Source of the DNA: Botryotinia globosa
Lineage: Eukaryota > Ascomycota > Leotiomycetes > Helotiales > Sclerotiniaceae
Direction of reading: 5' to 3'
Assembly (NCBI GenBank): GCA_014898425.1
Contig: RCSZ01000009.1
Coordinates: 372,001-436,000 of the forward strand
Length of the DNA: 64,000 bases
Shown: positions 34,101 to 45,684 of the stretch, piece by piece
Numbering within the stretch: the first letter of the stretch is position 1
How the letters are laid out: every line of letters starts with the position of its first letter
Position numbers and translations under genes: made by a program
Notes under the pieces: model-generated
Database searches by the model: none
Seen by the model: only the letters and a program-made list of their open reading frames with translations
Told to the model about the DNA's origin: nothing

Positions 34101-35663
34101 TCACTTCTACCATACGAAGTTACCAAACAATGTGCGGAACACTTGTCAACATTTAAAGCCAAATTTTCTAGATTTGGGCTACGCAATGGAGAACCATTAA
34201 GTTATGACGATCCTAGCGACTACGGTGTGGATGAGCATGATGGTGGTCGGGAGTTCCTTGCTGCTGTCAATAAGTTCATCGGGGGAAAAGCATCACACAT
34301 GGGTAGAGTACGTACGAAGGCTGGGCTTCATGATTTCGTAGATGACCCAGAAGCTACGGGCATCCTTTACAACGAGAAAGACGAGTGGCCAGAATCGAGA
34401 GATTATGTCAACCAAGTTGCCAAGGTTTCCGAGACTACATTAAAGAAATTTTGCGAACTTTGTCTAGAAAAGTACTCCAGAGCCAAGGTTGAACCAGGTC
34501 ACGCTGTCGGAGCTGTTGGTGCACAATCCATCGGAGAGCCGGGAACACAAATGACCTTGAAAACTTTCCATTTTGCTGGTGTCGCTGGTATGAACTTGAC
34601 AGCAGGTGTACCCCGTATCAAGGAAATCATCAACGCTTCAAAGACGATTGCTACGCCATTCGTCAAATGCCCTCTGCTCAACTCTAAAGAATTGGAAGTA
34701 GCTCGTCTCGTCAAGGCTCGTATGGAGAAGACCTATCTACATGAAGTTCTTCACTTCGCCGAGGACATGTGGTCAGCGAAATCTGCCATAATCTGTCTGG
34801 CTGTAGACACGGAATATTTGGTGAACAGACAAATCGAAGTTACTGTGGAGAATATCGCACATACCATTTTGAAAAACAAGAAACTCAAGGTCCGAAGCGA
34901 GGATTTACACGTCAAAGGGAATTGCATTTTCATCAACGTTACACACGATGGTAGCGCTCCCACTACAGCTCGAGGGGCTGCAGCTAAAGGGAAACCTTCC
35001 CTCGATGAGGGCGGTTCTGACCTTCTACTTCGTGTACATCACCTCAAGCGCGCTGTACCAGAATTGGCAATATCGGGATATCCAGAAGCCACAAGAGCTA
35101 TCATCAACACATCTGAAGATGCGGTGCCAGAGTACACTGTCGTCGTCGAAGGATATGGTCTCCGTGCCTGTATCGGAACTGAAGGTGTCGACGGCACCAA
35201 AGTCAAATCTAACAGTGTCATGGAGATGCGTGATGTCCTCGGTATTGAAGCCGCTCGTTCCACAATCGCCAACGAAATTGCAACCGTCATGGCAGACATG
35301 GACATCGATCCTCGTCACATGCAACTCCTTGCCGATGTCATGACGTACAAGGGAGAAGTCTTGGGTATCACACGTTTCGGTCTTTCCAAGATGAGAGATA
35401 GTGTGTTGCAACTTGCATCCTTTGAGAAAACACCAGATCATCTTTTCGATGCGGCCGCGGGCATGAAGACGGATAGAATCGAGGGTGTTAGTGAGTGTAT
35501 CATCATGGGACAGACAATGGGCGTTGGTACAGGTGCATTCAAGGTTGTCAGAGCATTAGATCTTACCCCGGAGGATCTCAAAGTAAAGCCAACGCTTTTC
35601 GAAGATGCATGGAAGGTGGATCAAAGAGAGAGGATAAAACTGAAGAGAGCAGCCATGAGTTGA
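31142..35663 (+). CDS. RPC1: RNA polymerase III largest subunit (RPC1/C160)
   Basis: Catalytic beta'-like subunit of the polymerase that makes tRNA, 5S and U6 RNA. Exons 31142-31342, 31397-31546 and 31599-35663 join in frame to 1471 aa, close to yeast C160 (1460). Seen: the zinc-binding clamp start CDTCDKGLQDCNGHFGH, FHIGYLKLIIMILQNVCK, a second Cys cluster CPHCNATNG, the lid/rudder region [20 protein letters not shown], the Mg-binding NADFDGD (residues 507-513) and the trigger-loop region GEPGTQMTLKTFHFAG. The ending GTGAFKVVRALDLTPEDL lacks any heptad CTD, which excludes RPB1. FQDRTLPHF also fits Pol III. Three in-frame ATGs lie at 31142, 31148 and 31151; the first is used. Confidence 0.96.
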
Positions 35664-36198
35664 TTTTACGATAACGTGGAGACATGGTGAAATGATGGTG
35701 TTTATTGGCGAAGATTGGGTTACACACTTGAACAAGAGATTGGGGGAATTTTTCCATATTTTGGTGTTGTCTTGAGCGCGAGCTTGTCTATACAGTATAA
35801 TACCCCTCAAATTAAAAAAGTATAAAATCATAAATTGACAGATTAATCATGTTACAATTGAGAATCACAATGTCCCAAATGATATGTTGTTTCCGCTCAA
35901 TTTTATCATGTAGATTGATATCAATCTCCAAACTCGAATCCAAATTTCAGTGGTATGAATGTTCCAAGTGAAATCAATATATCAAAATATAATTCACCGC
36001 CAAATTTGACCGTTCTATCGTCCTGACATTATTAGCAATTTAACCTGTCCGTGCTATGCCAATCCAATTGTGCATGTATACCATTACCCCGTTCCCTCAA
36101 GCCCCTGTTCCATAGTCCCCCAGTCCGATGCTCATAACCATAACCATAACCATAACCATAACCCGTAAAAACAAAAGAAAGCCCCGTCGAGCCTCTAG
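35664..36198. other. Convergent intergenic region RPC1/ceramidase
   Basis: 3' ends of both genes, plus a short CATAAC repeat. Nothing else recognised. Confidence 0.5.
36133..36164. repeat. (CATAAC)n hexanucleotide repeat
   Basis: About five CATAAC units ending in TAACCC. It looks telomere-like but the unit is not TTAGGG/CCCTAA. Confidence 0.9.
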
Positions 36199-38599
36199 CT
36201 ACAAGAGTTCAAACACCCCACTCACCCCCTCAAACGGCGTAATCGCACCCCCCACCGCCTTGGAATCGCCAAAATATCTAATTCGATATCGACCCTTCTG
36301 AGCCCACTCCTCCGTCTCCCACGTGATGGTTACTTCACTCGTCCCCAGAATCTCGCTTACTTTCCTCCACTCGAATATGAGACTCCAGTCACTATCGTCG
36401 CGAACTCGTACCCATTTAGAGGTGTCGGGGACGAACATTTCGATAGAGGCATAAGTTGATTCGAGATGGAGGTTGTTACGTGGATTGGCGCCGATAAATG
36501 TAGCGGTTATGATGGGGGAGGAAGAAAGGGGATAGGAGGGGGAAACGTCGGTTTTTACATCACCGTAGGAGGTGAAGATGGGGTGGCCATCATAGACGAC
36601 GCCGGTTATGAAGGAGAGGGATCTGTTGACGTTGTTTGGGGGGAGCGGACCGGGTGGAGGTTGAGAAATGGAGGTGGGACTCAGGAAGGGGAGGTGGGAG
36701 AGTGTGAGGTTGATGTAGGCGTTGAGGGTGTAGGGACCGTAGAGAGTGGAAGCGCCTTCGTAGCGTTGGATACCGTATTCCTCGGGAGTGGCAATGTAGT
36801 GTGTGTAGCTATTAGCTGGGCCTCCGATGACCACGATTGGGTCTGGAGAGGGTGAGTCGGAGAGGATGGTTGATGCAGCGGAGTTGTGGATGGCTTCTTT
36901 CCAGCGACGACCAGACATCGTTGTTGCTTCTCCAGGACTGACAATGATGAATAGTTGTCCTACTCGAAGTAATTGCACATCGACTACATTCGGTGTCCAC
37001 GAATAAGGTGTTGTGATCTCGCCAACGTCAAGTAAAATAGGTTTGGGGTAATGGCAACGCTGTTGTTGCTTGCTTGGTGCCTTGATGAGACCAGACACGA
37101 CACGCCACACGGGCGAAGCATTTGGTGTATTGGGATCATTTTGAGTGAAGTCAAATGCACCTGGCCCATCAGAGGTTCCAGCCGCGAAAGAGTACCCCAA
37201 AGCAGCTGGACATGTATGAACGTAACTTCCATTTTCCAAAGGGAAGGAGAAGTTTGACATATCTTGAAACGTATGGAACGATTTTACGGACGATCCCGAA
37301 ACAGCAGTCAGCTTTGTGTCAGCCTCGTCGTATAATTTCTTAGCAGGCTGGAACTGCCTCTTGCCAACTTCGTGGCAAGACGATGCACCATTATCCTTTA
37401 CGCGGAAGAAAGGTCCACGAGCATGGCAGTACTGACTTTTACCATCACTGCACGTGCTGTTTTCGAAACTACATTGCTGCCCGGATCCGTCTTCACACCA
37501 AGCACCAAGAACATTCGGGCTTGTATCACCAACATTGGCTTGCGAGAACCCGGCTACAAACCCTTCAGCTGCATTGTCTTCCTGAACTACACTCTTTTCG
37601 AAGAGATCTGCAGCGACACCTTTGTTGTCTCCCGAAATAAGAGTATTGTTCCCCAGCATTGAAGTTCCGTGCGTAGGAAACCAAGTCAAGACCCCAATGT
37701 TCTTCCTGTCAGAAGCTCGTGAGAATTTCAAAAGGGTGAGGTCCTTCTCGACAGATCCATCATCCTCAGTACTAGTATTGTACTTTGCTCGTTCTTCTTC
37801 GGGATTTGCCAAATAGGCATATAAACTTCGATTGATATTGGCCCCAAAAACTTTCGTCGAACCGACATTCAGATATCCAGGTTGAAGGGTGGTATGAGCT
37901 CTTTGGATAGACAAAACAGCTCCATCTACTATAGCCTGATAACTCTGTTTACTGAATCCTTTGCTGGTAATTTGGGGCAGTAGATAATTCAGCCATGCCC
38001 CGGGACCAGAATGAGAATGCGTGCCTGTCACGGCTACATTCTGTTGTCCATACACAGCATAATCGCTACCTAGATTTGCGAGACCTTCTAGTATCCCATA
38101 TCTAACAGCAGTATCTCCCGATTGTGTATCCAGAACGAGATAGACGAACCGGTCTTCCGGCCGGTCGATATCTGATACGATAAAAGCTCGAGAATAGAGG
38201 CGTTGTCGTAACCCCGATCCAACTTGCTTGGTATCTGCATATCCCATCATGTTGATTTCCACAACCGGACTAAGAAGTGTTAGTTTTATATCACAGTATT
38301 AAAATGCAAGATTCGTACCCAGTGATATCTGCTTTTCCCACCCCCAGTAAATACTGACTCCCATCTGAACTATCATACTGTTGATTCCCGGTATTTTTGT
38401 AATCCCCATCGGTCCATACCCAAAGCCCCTTTCGCAAAGATCCGCCATTGAAAGAATCACATAAACATAATATAGTTACGACAACGAGAATTGCTCCAAC
38501 GACATTCATCCAAAATCGATTTGGGCGGGAGTTATTCTGTCTATGCTCACGTCGGTTCTGGTCGAGAAGACCAATCTTCATTTCCGGATCCCGCTCCAT
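36199..38599 (-). CDS. Neutral/alkaline ceramidase with N-terminal membrane anchor
   Basis: Zn-dependent amidase that splits ceramide into sphingosine and fatty acid. Exons in coding order are 38599-38319 and 38269-36199, joined by a 49-nt intron (GTACGA..CTTAG, CTAAC branch) inside ADITGPVVEINMMGYAD, giving 783 aa. Seen: a short basic cytosolic start, one hydrophobic anchor (NVVGAILVVVTILCLCDSF, about residues 32-50), Zn-site histidines in GTHSHSGPGAW (His178, His180) and FPTHGTS (His294), the catalytic-serine motif NVGDTSPN (Ser344), and the C-terminal immunoglobulin-like part (PRNNLHLESTYASIEMF). All catalytic features look intact. The anchor has no obvious cleavage site, so a type II membrane protein of the secretory pathway or surface is likely (inference). 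Confidence 0.94.
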
Positions 38600-39076
38600 G
38601 GCTTCAAAGCAAACAATACTTTGTGATTTTAATGATAATATAGTCCCTTTGGATTATGGGAATGTCAATACATCATCATCCCATGGTGAACAATGTAGAG
38701 TTAGCAGCTTGAAGCTTGAGGCGGGAGTCGCGGCTGGTTCCTGGGTTCCCAGTCAAGCTCCCCTGGTGGAGCGAGCCTGGCGCGCAAGGCAAACCTTACG
38801 CTTCCAGGCGTATTTGACTTGCACATGAGAAATTTATATTTATTATATCGAGAACACAAACACATCAATTCTTTCCAAGCACTGATATTCCAATTGCAAA
38901 ACTAGCTGATACGATCTATCACAATTGTCTATATCGAAAATACTTGAAAACACGAAAGGGAAAATATAATCTGGAATTGGTGTTTATTTACAAATCTCAA
39001 CCAAATCTCAAGCTCCCTCGCATCGAATACCTCGACCTCAGAATCCATCAAACCAAACTTCAAACTCCACTCCAAA
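38600..39076. other. Divergent promoter ceramidase/SPF27
   Basis: About 480 bp. Nothing specific recognised. Confidence 0.5.
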
Positions 39077-39697
39077 ATGCCTCTCATAAACGAAATCCAT
39101 GAATCCCTTCCATACATCGACATTGAACCTACCCCCTCGGAACGCGCCGCCGCCGAATCTCTCATAACCAGCTCGCTCGAGCCCGACTCCCTATCCACTC
39201 CACACCCCTCTCTCCCAGCTCTCCTCCCCTCCAATCTTTCTCCCGCCCTCACTGCAGAACACGCTCGCATATCCTCTTCAGCCCCTCCACCCCCTCTGAA
39301 AGCCATCGACCTAACGCGCTACGAAACACTCTCCCCCGCGGATTCGACGCTCCCAGCTCAGACTCTCCTCTCCCAAGCCTACACCTCTCAAACTTATTTA
39401 AATACGCGTCTTACCAATCTCTCTCTCCTTGATCAGTTTGGTAAAAACGCTTGGTTGATTGGAAACGCGCAGTTAGAGGATATATTGAAGGGGTTGGAGA
39501 GGGAGGTCGCCGCAAAGAAAGATGAGATTGATCTTGTGGTAATTGGGAGGAAGAATGCGCAGGAGGCGGCGGAGGCGGAGATTAGGGGTCTAGAGGAAGG
39601 GTGGAAGAAGGGCATCGGAAGGGTGTTGGAGACAGAGGTGGCAGCTGAAGGTATTAGGAGGGAGATTTTGGACAGGAGAAGAGCAGGTGCTAGCTAA
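39077..39697 (+). CDS. SPF27: Pre-mRNA splicing factor SPF27 (BCAS2 family)
   Basis: Subunit of the Prp19/NineTeen complex that acts in spliceosome activation (human BCAS2, fission yeast Cwf7). Intronless, 206 aa, near the family's usual length of about 200-225. Seen: the N-terminal family signature SLPYIDIEPTPSERAAAESLI, a Pro/Ser-rich stretch, the middle segment IDLTRYETLSP, and a helical C-terminal half with YTSQTYLNTRLTNLSLLDQFGKNAWLIGNAQLE followed by a coiled coil (EREVAAKKDEIDLVVIGRKN) that in relatives contacts Prp19 and Cef1. The 5' half is unusually C-rich. Confidence 0.92.
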   Translation: MPLINEIHESLPYIDIEPTPSERAAAESLITSSLEPDSLSTPHPSLPALLPSNLSPALTAEHARISSSAPPPPLKAIDLTRYETLSPADSTLPAQTLLSQAYTSQTYLNTRLTNLSLLDQFGKNAWLIGNAQLEDILKGLEREVAAKKDEIDLVVIGRKNAQEAAEAEIRGLEEGWKKGIGRVLETEVAAEGIRREILDRRRAGAS

Positions 39698-40118
39698 ATC
39701 TGAGTTGGCGGCATGTAAGATATGGGATAGAGAGGAGGGAAATGGGATGACATTACTAGCCGGGCTCTGGTTGAGACTATATGATATCTGAACAGCGAAG
39801 GGTCAAATATGGACAAGATCTAGTACCACTGTTCAGATGTTTATATCTACGGTTTTGGTATCTTTGAGGTCACATAACAAGATTATGATTCGAGGCATCA
39901 GCACAAAAGATGCATGGTGTAAAACTAATTAGCATTCAAAAGCAGTTCGCTAACAGCATCAATAATACAATTGCAAAGTGATTGAAAATCTGACTCTTGT
40001 CTGCATCTCAGGTATTGCCCACTAATAATCCCTAGTCCATTTGATCATCTCATGAACGAACGTAACCTGTATCTGAACGCCACCAAGTAAAACGAATCCA
40101 TTCCAAACCAACAATCCT
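39698..40118. other. Convergent intergenic region SPF27/pkaR
   Basis: About 420 bp containing both 3' flanks. Nothing recognised. Confidence 0.5.
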
Positions 40119-41577
40119 TTAGTTCTGGTGAAGGGGATCAATGCTCTCCACGCCCTCATATTTTGTTCTTCTCATAATACTTTCAACCGGTCCCAATAAC
40201 CTCTGGAACCCGTTCTTGCCAAGGGTAGCTACCTTTACTTCGGTTTTGCTAACAACACTAGCAGCTCGGGGAGCATCATTCAGTAACGCCAATTCTCCGA
40301 AATAATCTCCTTTGTGGTATAATTTTACTGGGTTCTCTACACCACGCTTGTATGCCTCGGCCTCTCCACTCTCAAGAAGATAGAATGCCTCTCCGGCATC
40401 TCCTTCATTTATGATTGAAGTACCAGGTGGGTATTTCTGAGTCTCTAACGCATCGGCAATTTTCGACCTTTCATAACGGGTCAAAGTTGAGAGAAGTGGC
40501 ACTTCTTCGAGGAAACTTTCATAGAGACGACGGCGCTGGAATGTTGAATCCATAAGAATTCGGCGGAAAGTTATGCGATCTAAAGCCCAGAGAGTGCAGG
40601 AAGCCTCTGCAGATATAACTGTGGCTGCTCTGGGAGCGTTATACATAAGTGCGAGTTCACCAAAGGATCCACCTGGCTCAATAGTGGCTACCTTGGTCCC
40701 AAGACCATCGGGTCCTGGTTGCAGCGAGCCACTGGAGTTGACATGTACGTCAAAAGAGCCTTTCTCAACTACGTAGAAGAAATCTCCCTGATCACCTTGC
40801 GAGATGACCTAGATTAAATTAGTGGGGTTCAAAAGGCTTGATAATTGAAGCTACACATACCTTGATACCAACGGCAGGAATTGGTTTTTCTACGAGAGCA
40901 CCTAGTACTTGAGCGCTTTGTTCGTCATCAAGATGACTAAAAAGAAAGTTTCCAGAAATTGATTTCTTCAAGCGTGCTACTTGATCCGGTGTTTTTTGAT
41001 GAAAGGGTGGAGACCAGTTATCGTTGGATGAAGCTGTTGGGTTGAGAGATTCGGCTGAAACAGAAGTGCGCCTTCCCATGCCGTAATGCTCAGGAAATCC
41101 TTCGCTCGCAGGTTTGAAAGAAGATGGTGGAAAGTCTCCAGTACTTGCATCTCCTCCGAATGAAGCTCCAAAAGAAGCTCCAAAAGAAGCTCCAAACGAA
41201 GGAACTCCCTTTGAGAATCCAAAATTTGGTGTTGTTGGTGATGTTATCGTGTCATTTTCATCCTCCTCTATGACTTTTGAAATATTGCCGGGAACCGCTT
41301 GTTCATGTCCTAAACCATTTCCATCACCACCAAAAGGATTGGCGTGAGTTCCAAGCCGACCAGGGAACGTGTTTCCAGCCATTCTCGGCCGATTTGCTGT
41401 CCCTGGTGATACGGAACGATATGATCTATTGCGAGATGACAGAAATCCAGTGCGCTCAGTTTCTAGACGTTGACTGAAATAGTTGGCACAGAATTGTAAA
41501 ATATCGGTAGGTTGATTTCTAATAATTTCTTGACTGAGGGACTCGATTTCGGTCAAGTACACCGACGGTAGTGACAT
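40119..41577 (-). CDS. pkaR: cAMP-dependent protein kinase regulatory subunit
   Basis: Binds and inhibits the PKA catalytic subunit until cAMP releases it. Exons in coding order are 41577-40861 and 40808-40119, giving 468 aa over one 52-nt intron (GTATGT..AATCTAG). Seen: the N-terminal docking/dimerisation helix (QEIIRNQPTDILQFCANYFSQRLE), a low-complexity linker with repeated SFGA units, the inhibitor site GRRTSVSAESL (a phosphorylatable RRxS/T-type site, so type II-like), and two cyclic-nucleotide-binding domains with FGELALMYNAPRAATV and FGELALLNDAPRAASV, each with the Arg that holds the cAMP phosphate. The C-terminus is ESIDPLHQN. The gene looks intact and sits next to an unusually long repeat-filled upstream region. 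Confidence 0.96.
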
Positions 41578-42436
41578 TCGAACTCGTTATGTGTGGTAAA
41601 CAGCTCAATGCTTTGTTTACAACCTAGTGAAGATTCATAAAATTGCGACAATGTAATCGAGTGAATCGAGGAGAGGATTCCACAGCAGATAAGGCGGGAT
41701 TGAGAGGATTTGACGGATGAAGTTGGTATAATCTATGTGATGGTAAAACGATTTAGTGAGAGCTCATGAGAAGTGCGTGCAGTGAGTCAATGTGAAGGAA
41801 GCGTCTAGAGGACATGCCACTGACAGCTACGGAAATGATTGATGTATTCAGAGCAACTTCCTTTCCATTGTGTACAAGCTTCAATACTTTGCACTAGAAT
41901 TAAAGAGTCCACGGGGAAAGTGGAGTAAAGGTAAACACCTACAGGACCTTATTGAATAGTTGAATAGTTGAGCTTTGAGTCCGACCTCTCTATATTGGAA
42001 CGAGACTCTAACAAGGGAGGAGATGAGATGGTGTTGGTGTGATAGAAGGTTGCGAGCGTTGAGATGATAATTGAGATGATAATTGAAATGAAGGGTATTA
42101 AAAGGAGTTATTGGGGAAGAGTTATCTAAAGAGACTGGAAGGAAGGTACCGGTATCTTTGATCGACAAGGCGAGGGGAGGGGGGAAATGGCGAAGCTCTT
42201 GCCTACCGTAACAACCCTTCCTTCTCGCTTGGATGTGGGGGAGGGAAGCGGTAGTGAGATGGAATAAAATTGATTGGTTTTTGAAGCTTCGATGAAAAGT
42301 TCGAGAAGAAAGCTAGAAGGAATTGAAACGATCCGAAGGAATAATGCTTGATGTTTGGGTGCGGCAAGGTAAATCTTCTCCTATGTACGAAGGAGATGTG
42401 GTAGGAGGTATATGTAAGCAAGTATGTAGGTAAGGG

Positions 42437-42480
42437 TGTGTATATATATATATATGTATGTGTGTATGTGTGTATGTGTG
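42437..42480. repeat. TA/TATG/TGTGTA simple repeat
   Basis: A run of TA dinucleotides passing into GTATGTGT units. Confidence 0.85.
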
Positions 42481-43116
42481 CAAAGATTGACCAAATGGAT
42501 GATCAAGTCAATAATGACAATGATAATGATAATGATAATACTAATAAATAGGGCGACATGTAGGAGAGGTAATCTCTTGAGAAAGTTGAACAATGATATG
42601 ATACCAAGGTCAATATTGGACTCTCTCTCGATGTCTCTCTCTCCTTCTACCCAGATACCTTGACAAAGCAAAGGGTCAAGTAGTAGACAATGCACAATGT
42701 ATTGGATCAATCAAATGTGTTGGAAAGGGTTCCCATCTTTTTTTATCGATATTTGGTCAAATACCTAGGTACATCTTATATAGAGAGAGAGGAAAGAAAG
42801 ATTGGCGTCCAAGCTGTGAGAACATTCATTTCAATAGCTTTAAATATCAGACATTCTGATTTGCAATGAACAAAGGCTGTATTATTGATATTGCTCAATT
42901 GATGGTCGTGGTCGTGGTATTTCCTTCTCCTTCTCCTTCTTCTCCTTATTAAATTTGCTGTCAGTGATTGAGATTAGTTCTTGGTTAGATATGGAATCAC
43001 CCTAGATAGCCATTCAATAGGTATTCATCATCCACATTTGATTGAAACAAAGAACCATGACATTTTCACAGAGAGCTCAATCTCCGATTGTTTGCGACAG
43101 ACCTTCTATTGAAAAT

Positions 43117-43232
43117 GGATAGATGGATGGATGGATGGATGGATGGATGGATGGATGGATGGATGGATGGATGGGTAGATGAGTAGATGAGTAGATGGGT
43201 AGATGGGTAGATGAGTAGATGGGTAGATGGGT
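43117..43232. repeat. (GATG)n and (GTAGATGG)n compound repeat
   Basis: About 13 GATG units followed by degenerate 8-bp GTAGATGG/GTAGATGA units; 116 bp in all. Confidence 0.93.
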
Positions 43233-43553
43233 AATTTATGAGTATCATTCTTTGTATTGGGTAGCTACGACTCACACCACTCATACCACTCATACCAACT
43301 CATCTCAGATAATCATGAATGACCGATATATTAATCAATGTCTTTTAAATGCCTCGTATCCATCCACACTACCTAGCGAGCCTAGGTATCTACAGATGGT
43401 CTAATAGACTTTCAATCCTTTGATCCTTTGATACTTTGTGCGCACAAGTGCATCGGCGTATCAATGTACAAGCACCTGATTAAGGGGTTGAGAAAACGGC
43501 ATAGTCACAGCAGGAAAAGGTATAAGATGGATACTGGATACTGGAGTGTCTAC

Positions 43554-43606
43554 ACTAGACACTAGACACTAGATACTAGATACTAGATACTAGATACTAG
43601 ATACTA
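43554..43606. repeat. (ACTAGAY)n 7-bp repeat
   Basis: Units ACTAGAC then ACTAGAT, about seven copies with a single C/T change dividing the array. Confidence 0.9.
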
Positions 43607-43723
43607 TATCTAGGTATTAGCTTCGACTGTATCGTAGAGGATTCATTGATTGATTTCCTTGGAGGGGGAAGAGGGGGGGTTTTATGGAGAAAGACGTAAA
43701 ATGAAATGAAATGAATAAAATAA

Positions 43724-43745
43724 ATACAATACAATACAATACAAT
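43724..43745. repeat. (ATACA)n repeat
   Basis: Four pentanucleotide units. Confidence 0.8.
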
Positions 43746-43771
43746 ATTTGCTATGAGCTAATACCTACTAT

Positions 43772-43815
43772 CTACAACCTACAACCTACAACCTACAACC
43801 TACAACCTACAACCT
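43772..43815. repeat. (CTACAAC)n 7-bp repeat
   Basis: About six perfect units. Confidence 0.9.
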
Positions 43816-44179
43816 GTGTGAATGTCAATTGCATACCTAGTACCTCCTTCATATATGAGCAAATCATTGATTCTCAAATCGTGACTCGAGTGTAGTCGTC
43901 TGTTCTGTAGTACTACAAGTGCTTAGTTTCGGATTGCCCCCTTCATCAGAATCATCAGAATCATCACGAATGAAAGCTTCAGCCAAGTTCAACATTCTCC
44001 TCGGGGAACTCTAATTTTCAAGTTTTTGCCCCCTTCATGACATACACTGCCTAGTTGGTACCGGTAGGGACTAGGTAGTGTTGAAGGGTTTCTCCCATGA
44101 AGCCCTACGGCTCTTTACATATAAGTGATAGCGTTCAAATTGAAGGGCACCATCTCTCTCTTATGGAAACTGGTCTCAT

Positions 44180-44229
44180 TAAGCTGTCAAGCTGTCAAGC
44201 TGTCAAGCTGTCAACTGTCAACTGTCAAG
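44180..44229. repeat. (GCTGTCAA)n repeat
   Basis: Four GCTGTCAA units passing into shorter CTGTCAA units. Confidence 0.88.
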
Positions 44230-44328
44230 CAGACAAACATTCAAACATTCAAGTAGCATAGAAGAAGTGTCAGAGGGTCTACTTGGAGACGCAGTACCTC
44301 ATAGCTCTCCCTCGTATCTATCGTAATC

Positions 44329-44428
44329 AAAAGAAACTACTCGAGTAGAAAATGGATCCTCTTCTGTCTCGAGTCTGTAAAAGAAACTACTCGAGTAGAA
44401 AATGGATCCTCTTCTGTCTCGAGTCTGT
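44329..44428. repeat. Perfect 50-bp tandem duplication with internal palindrome
   Basis: 44329-44378 and 44379-44428 are identical. Each copy carries the perfect 12-bp palindrome CTACTCGAGTAG and the segment TGGATCCTCTTCTGTCTCGA. Confidence 0.97.
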
Positions 44429-45143
44429 ACATACTCCGTACAATGTCGTACATGCATGATGCCCGGAATCTTTGACATTAACCACTTTAGATTACCAGCT
44501 AGGGATTTCACGAGCCACTCTCAAGGAATGGGGGGACCTCTCTCTGATGAGGCAATCAAGCATATTCTTGCATATGATATATGCACACAGCCATCAATAA
44601 GGATAGGTAGCATTGATAACGAAAGAGCCTAGTTGTGCGTGTTCGATCGCTCTCTCGTTCAGAACCATCACATCAGACTCCAGAGAGAAGAATAAATACA
44701 TGGTAAACCCTTCTTCTCACTCATTCATGCCCCTAGTCATCTATCCCCTCCCATCCCATCCCTAGGTCCTCACTCATCATCCCTCCTCTCTTATCTCTCC
44801 TCCAGCCTCCTCATTAGAACTTGATTGGGTAACAAGGAAGAAGAAGAAGAAGAATCCCATGAAGACGGTACCATATCGTGCCTACCACCTCCAGCTACTG
44901 CTGCTATCTTTCTCAACACGTTTAGTCTATTCCATTGTATAAAAAGAATATCAGACTTTGGGATTCCTTCTTGCTCCATTCACTCCTTACAGTACCTACA
45001 GTACCGTACCGTAATAACCTTGGAAGACTCGCATATCGCATATTTAAATTTAGATTAAAACTTGGGTTATCAGTGATATCTTCTGCCCTTATCGACATCA
45101 ATAAATCAATTAATATTCCAACAGACTCAAATTCTCAGAGGCA

Positions 45144-45281
45144 AAGTCCAAGTCCAAGTTCAAGTCCAAGTTCAAGTCCAAGTCCAGGTCAGAGTCAGAT
45201 CCAGAGTCAGATCCAGAGTCAGATCCAGAGTCAGATCCAGAGTCAGATCCAGAGTCAGATCCAATTCCAATTCCAATTCCA
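45144..45281. repeat. Compound repeat in the leader region of the CRP1-like gene
   Basis: (AAGTYC)n at 45144-45186, then about six copies of a 12-bp unit CAGAGTCAGATC at 45190-45262, then (CAATTC)n to about 45281. It lies 400-540 bp upstream of the start codon. Confidence 0.92.
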
Positions 45282-45684
45282 AAATTAAAGCCAGAGTCAT
45301 CAAAGTCAGAGTCAGATTCAGCGAGAGGTCTTCATCACCAGAGCCCAGCTATCGTCCGTATCTGTGACCGCACTGAACCGTTTTTGCGCCAATCCCAGAT
45401 AATTTCCGACCACCAACTTCTACCCTACACTACTTACTACCATACCGATCGATACCTTACAACTTACTACCTACCTCCCTCCTACCTCCTACCTGCGACT
45501 CACTACGCATACACAATCAAATCAAATCAAATCTCAAAAGGGTCGAATCTTCTTATTCCACCTTCAGCTTTTTCTCCTCTACATCAACAAAACATCTTCT
45601 TTGATTCATCATTTTCAATCATTTATTAGCTTCACCTACCTACATTATCTCTTCTTGTTTGCTGAATACCCTATACCCATCAAA

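Larger units (their letters stand above)
41578..45684. other. 4.1-kb divergent region pkaR/CRP1-like, rich in simple repeats
   Basis: No convincing coding region. It contains many microsatellites (listed separately), a perfect 50-bp tandem duplication and a TACTCCGTA motif at 44432-44440. The small frames seen here (for example minus 41881-42168 and 42381-42710) are built largely from simple sequence. The proximal parts must hold the promoters and leaders of two regulatory-type genes. Confidence 0.6.

Noticed and set aside
36133..36164. Possible interstitial telomere repeat
   Set aside because: The unit is CATAAC, not CCCTAA; only the last copy looks like TAACCC.
36466..36855. 129-codon plus-strand Gly/Val-rich ORF
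   Set aside because: Antisense to the conserved 3' part of the ceramidase; composition is that of a shadow frame.
43117..44428. Possible CRISPR-like arrays
   Set aside because: The repeats are uninterrupted tandem units without unique spacers, in a eukaryotic genome.
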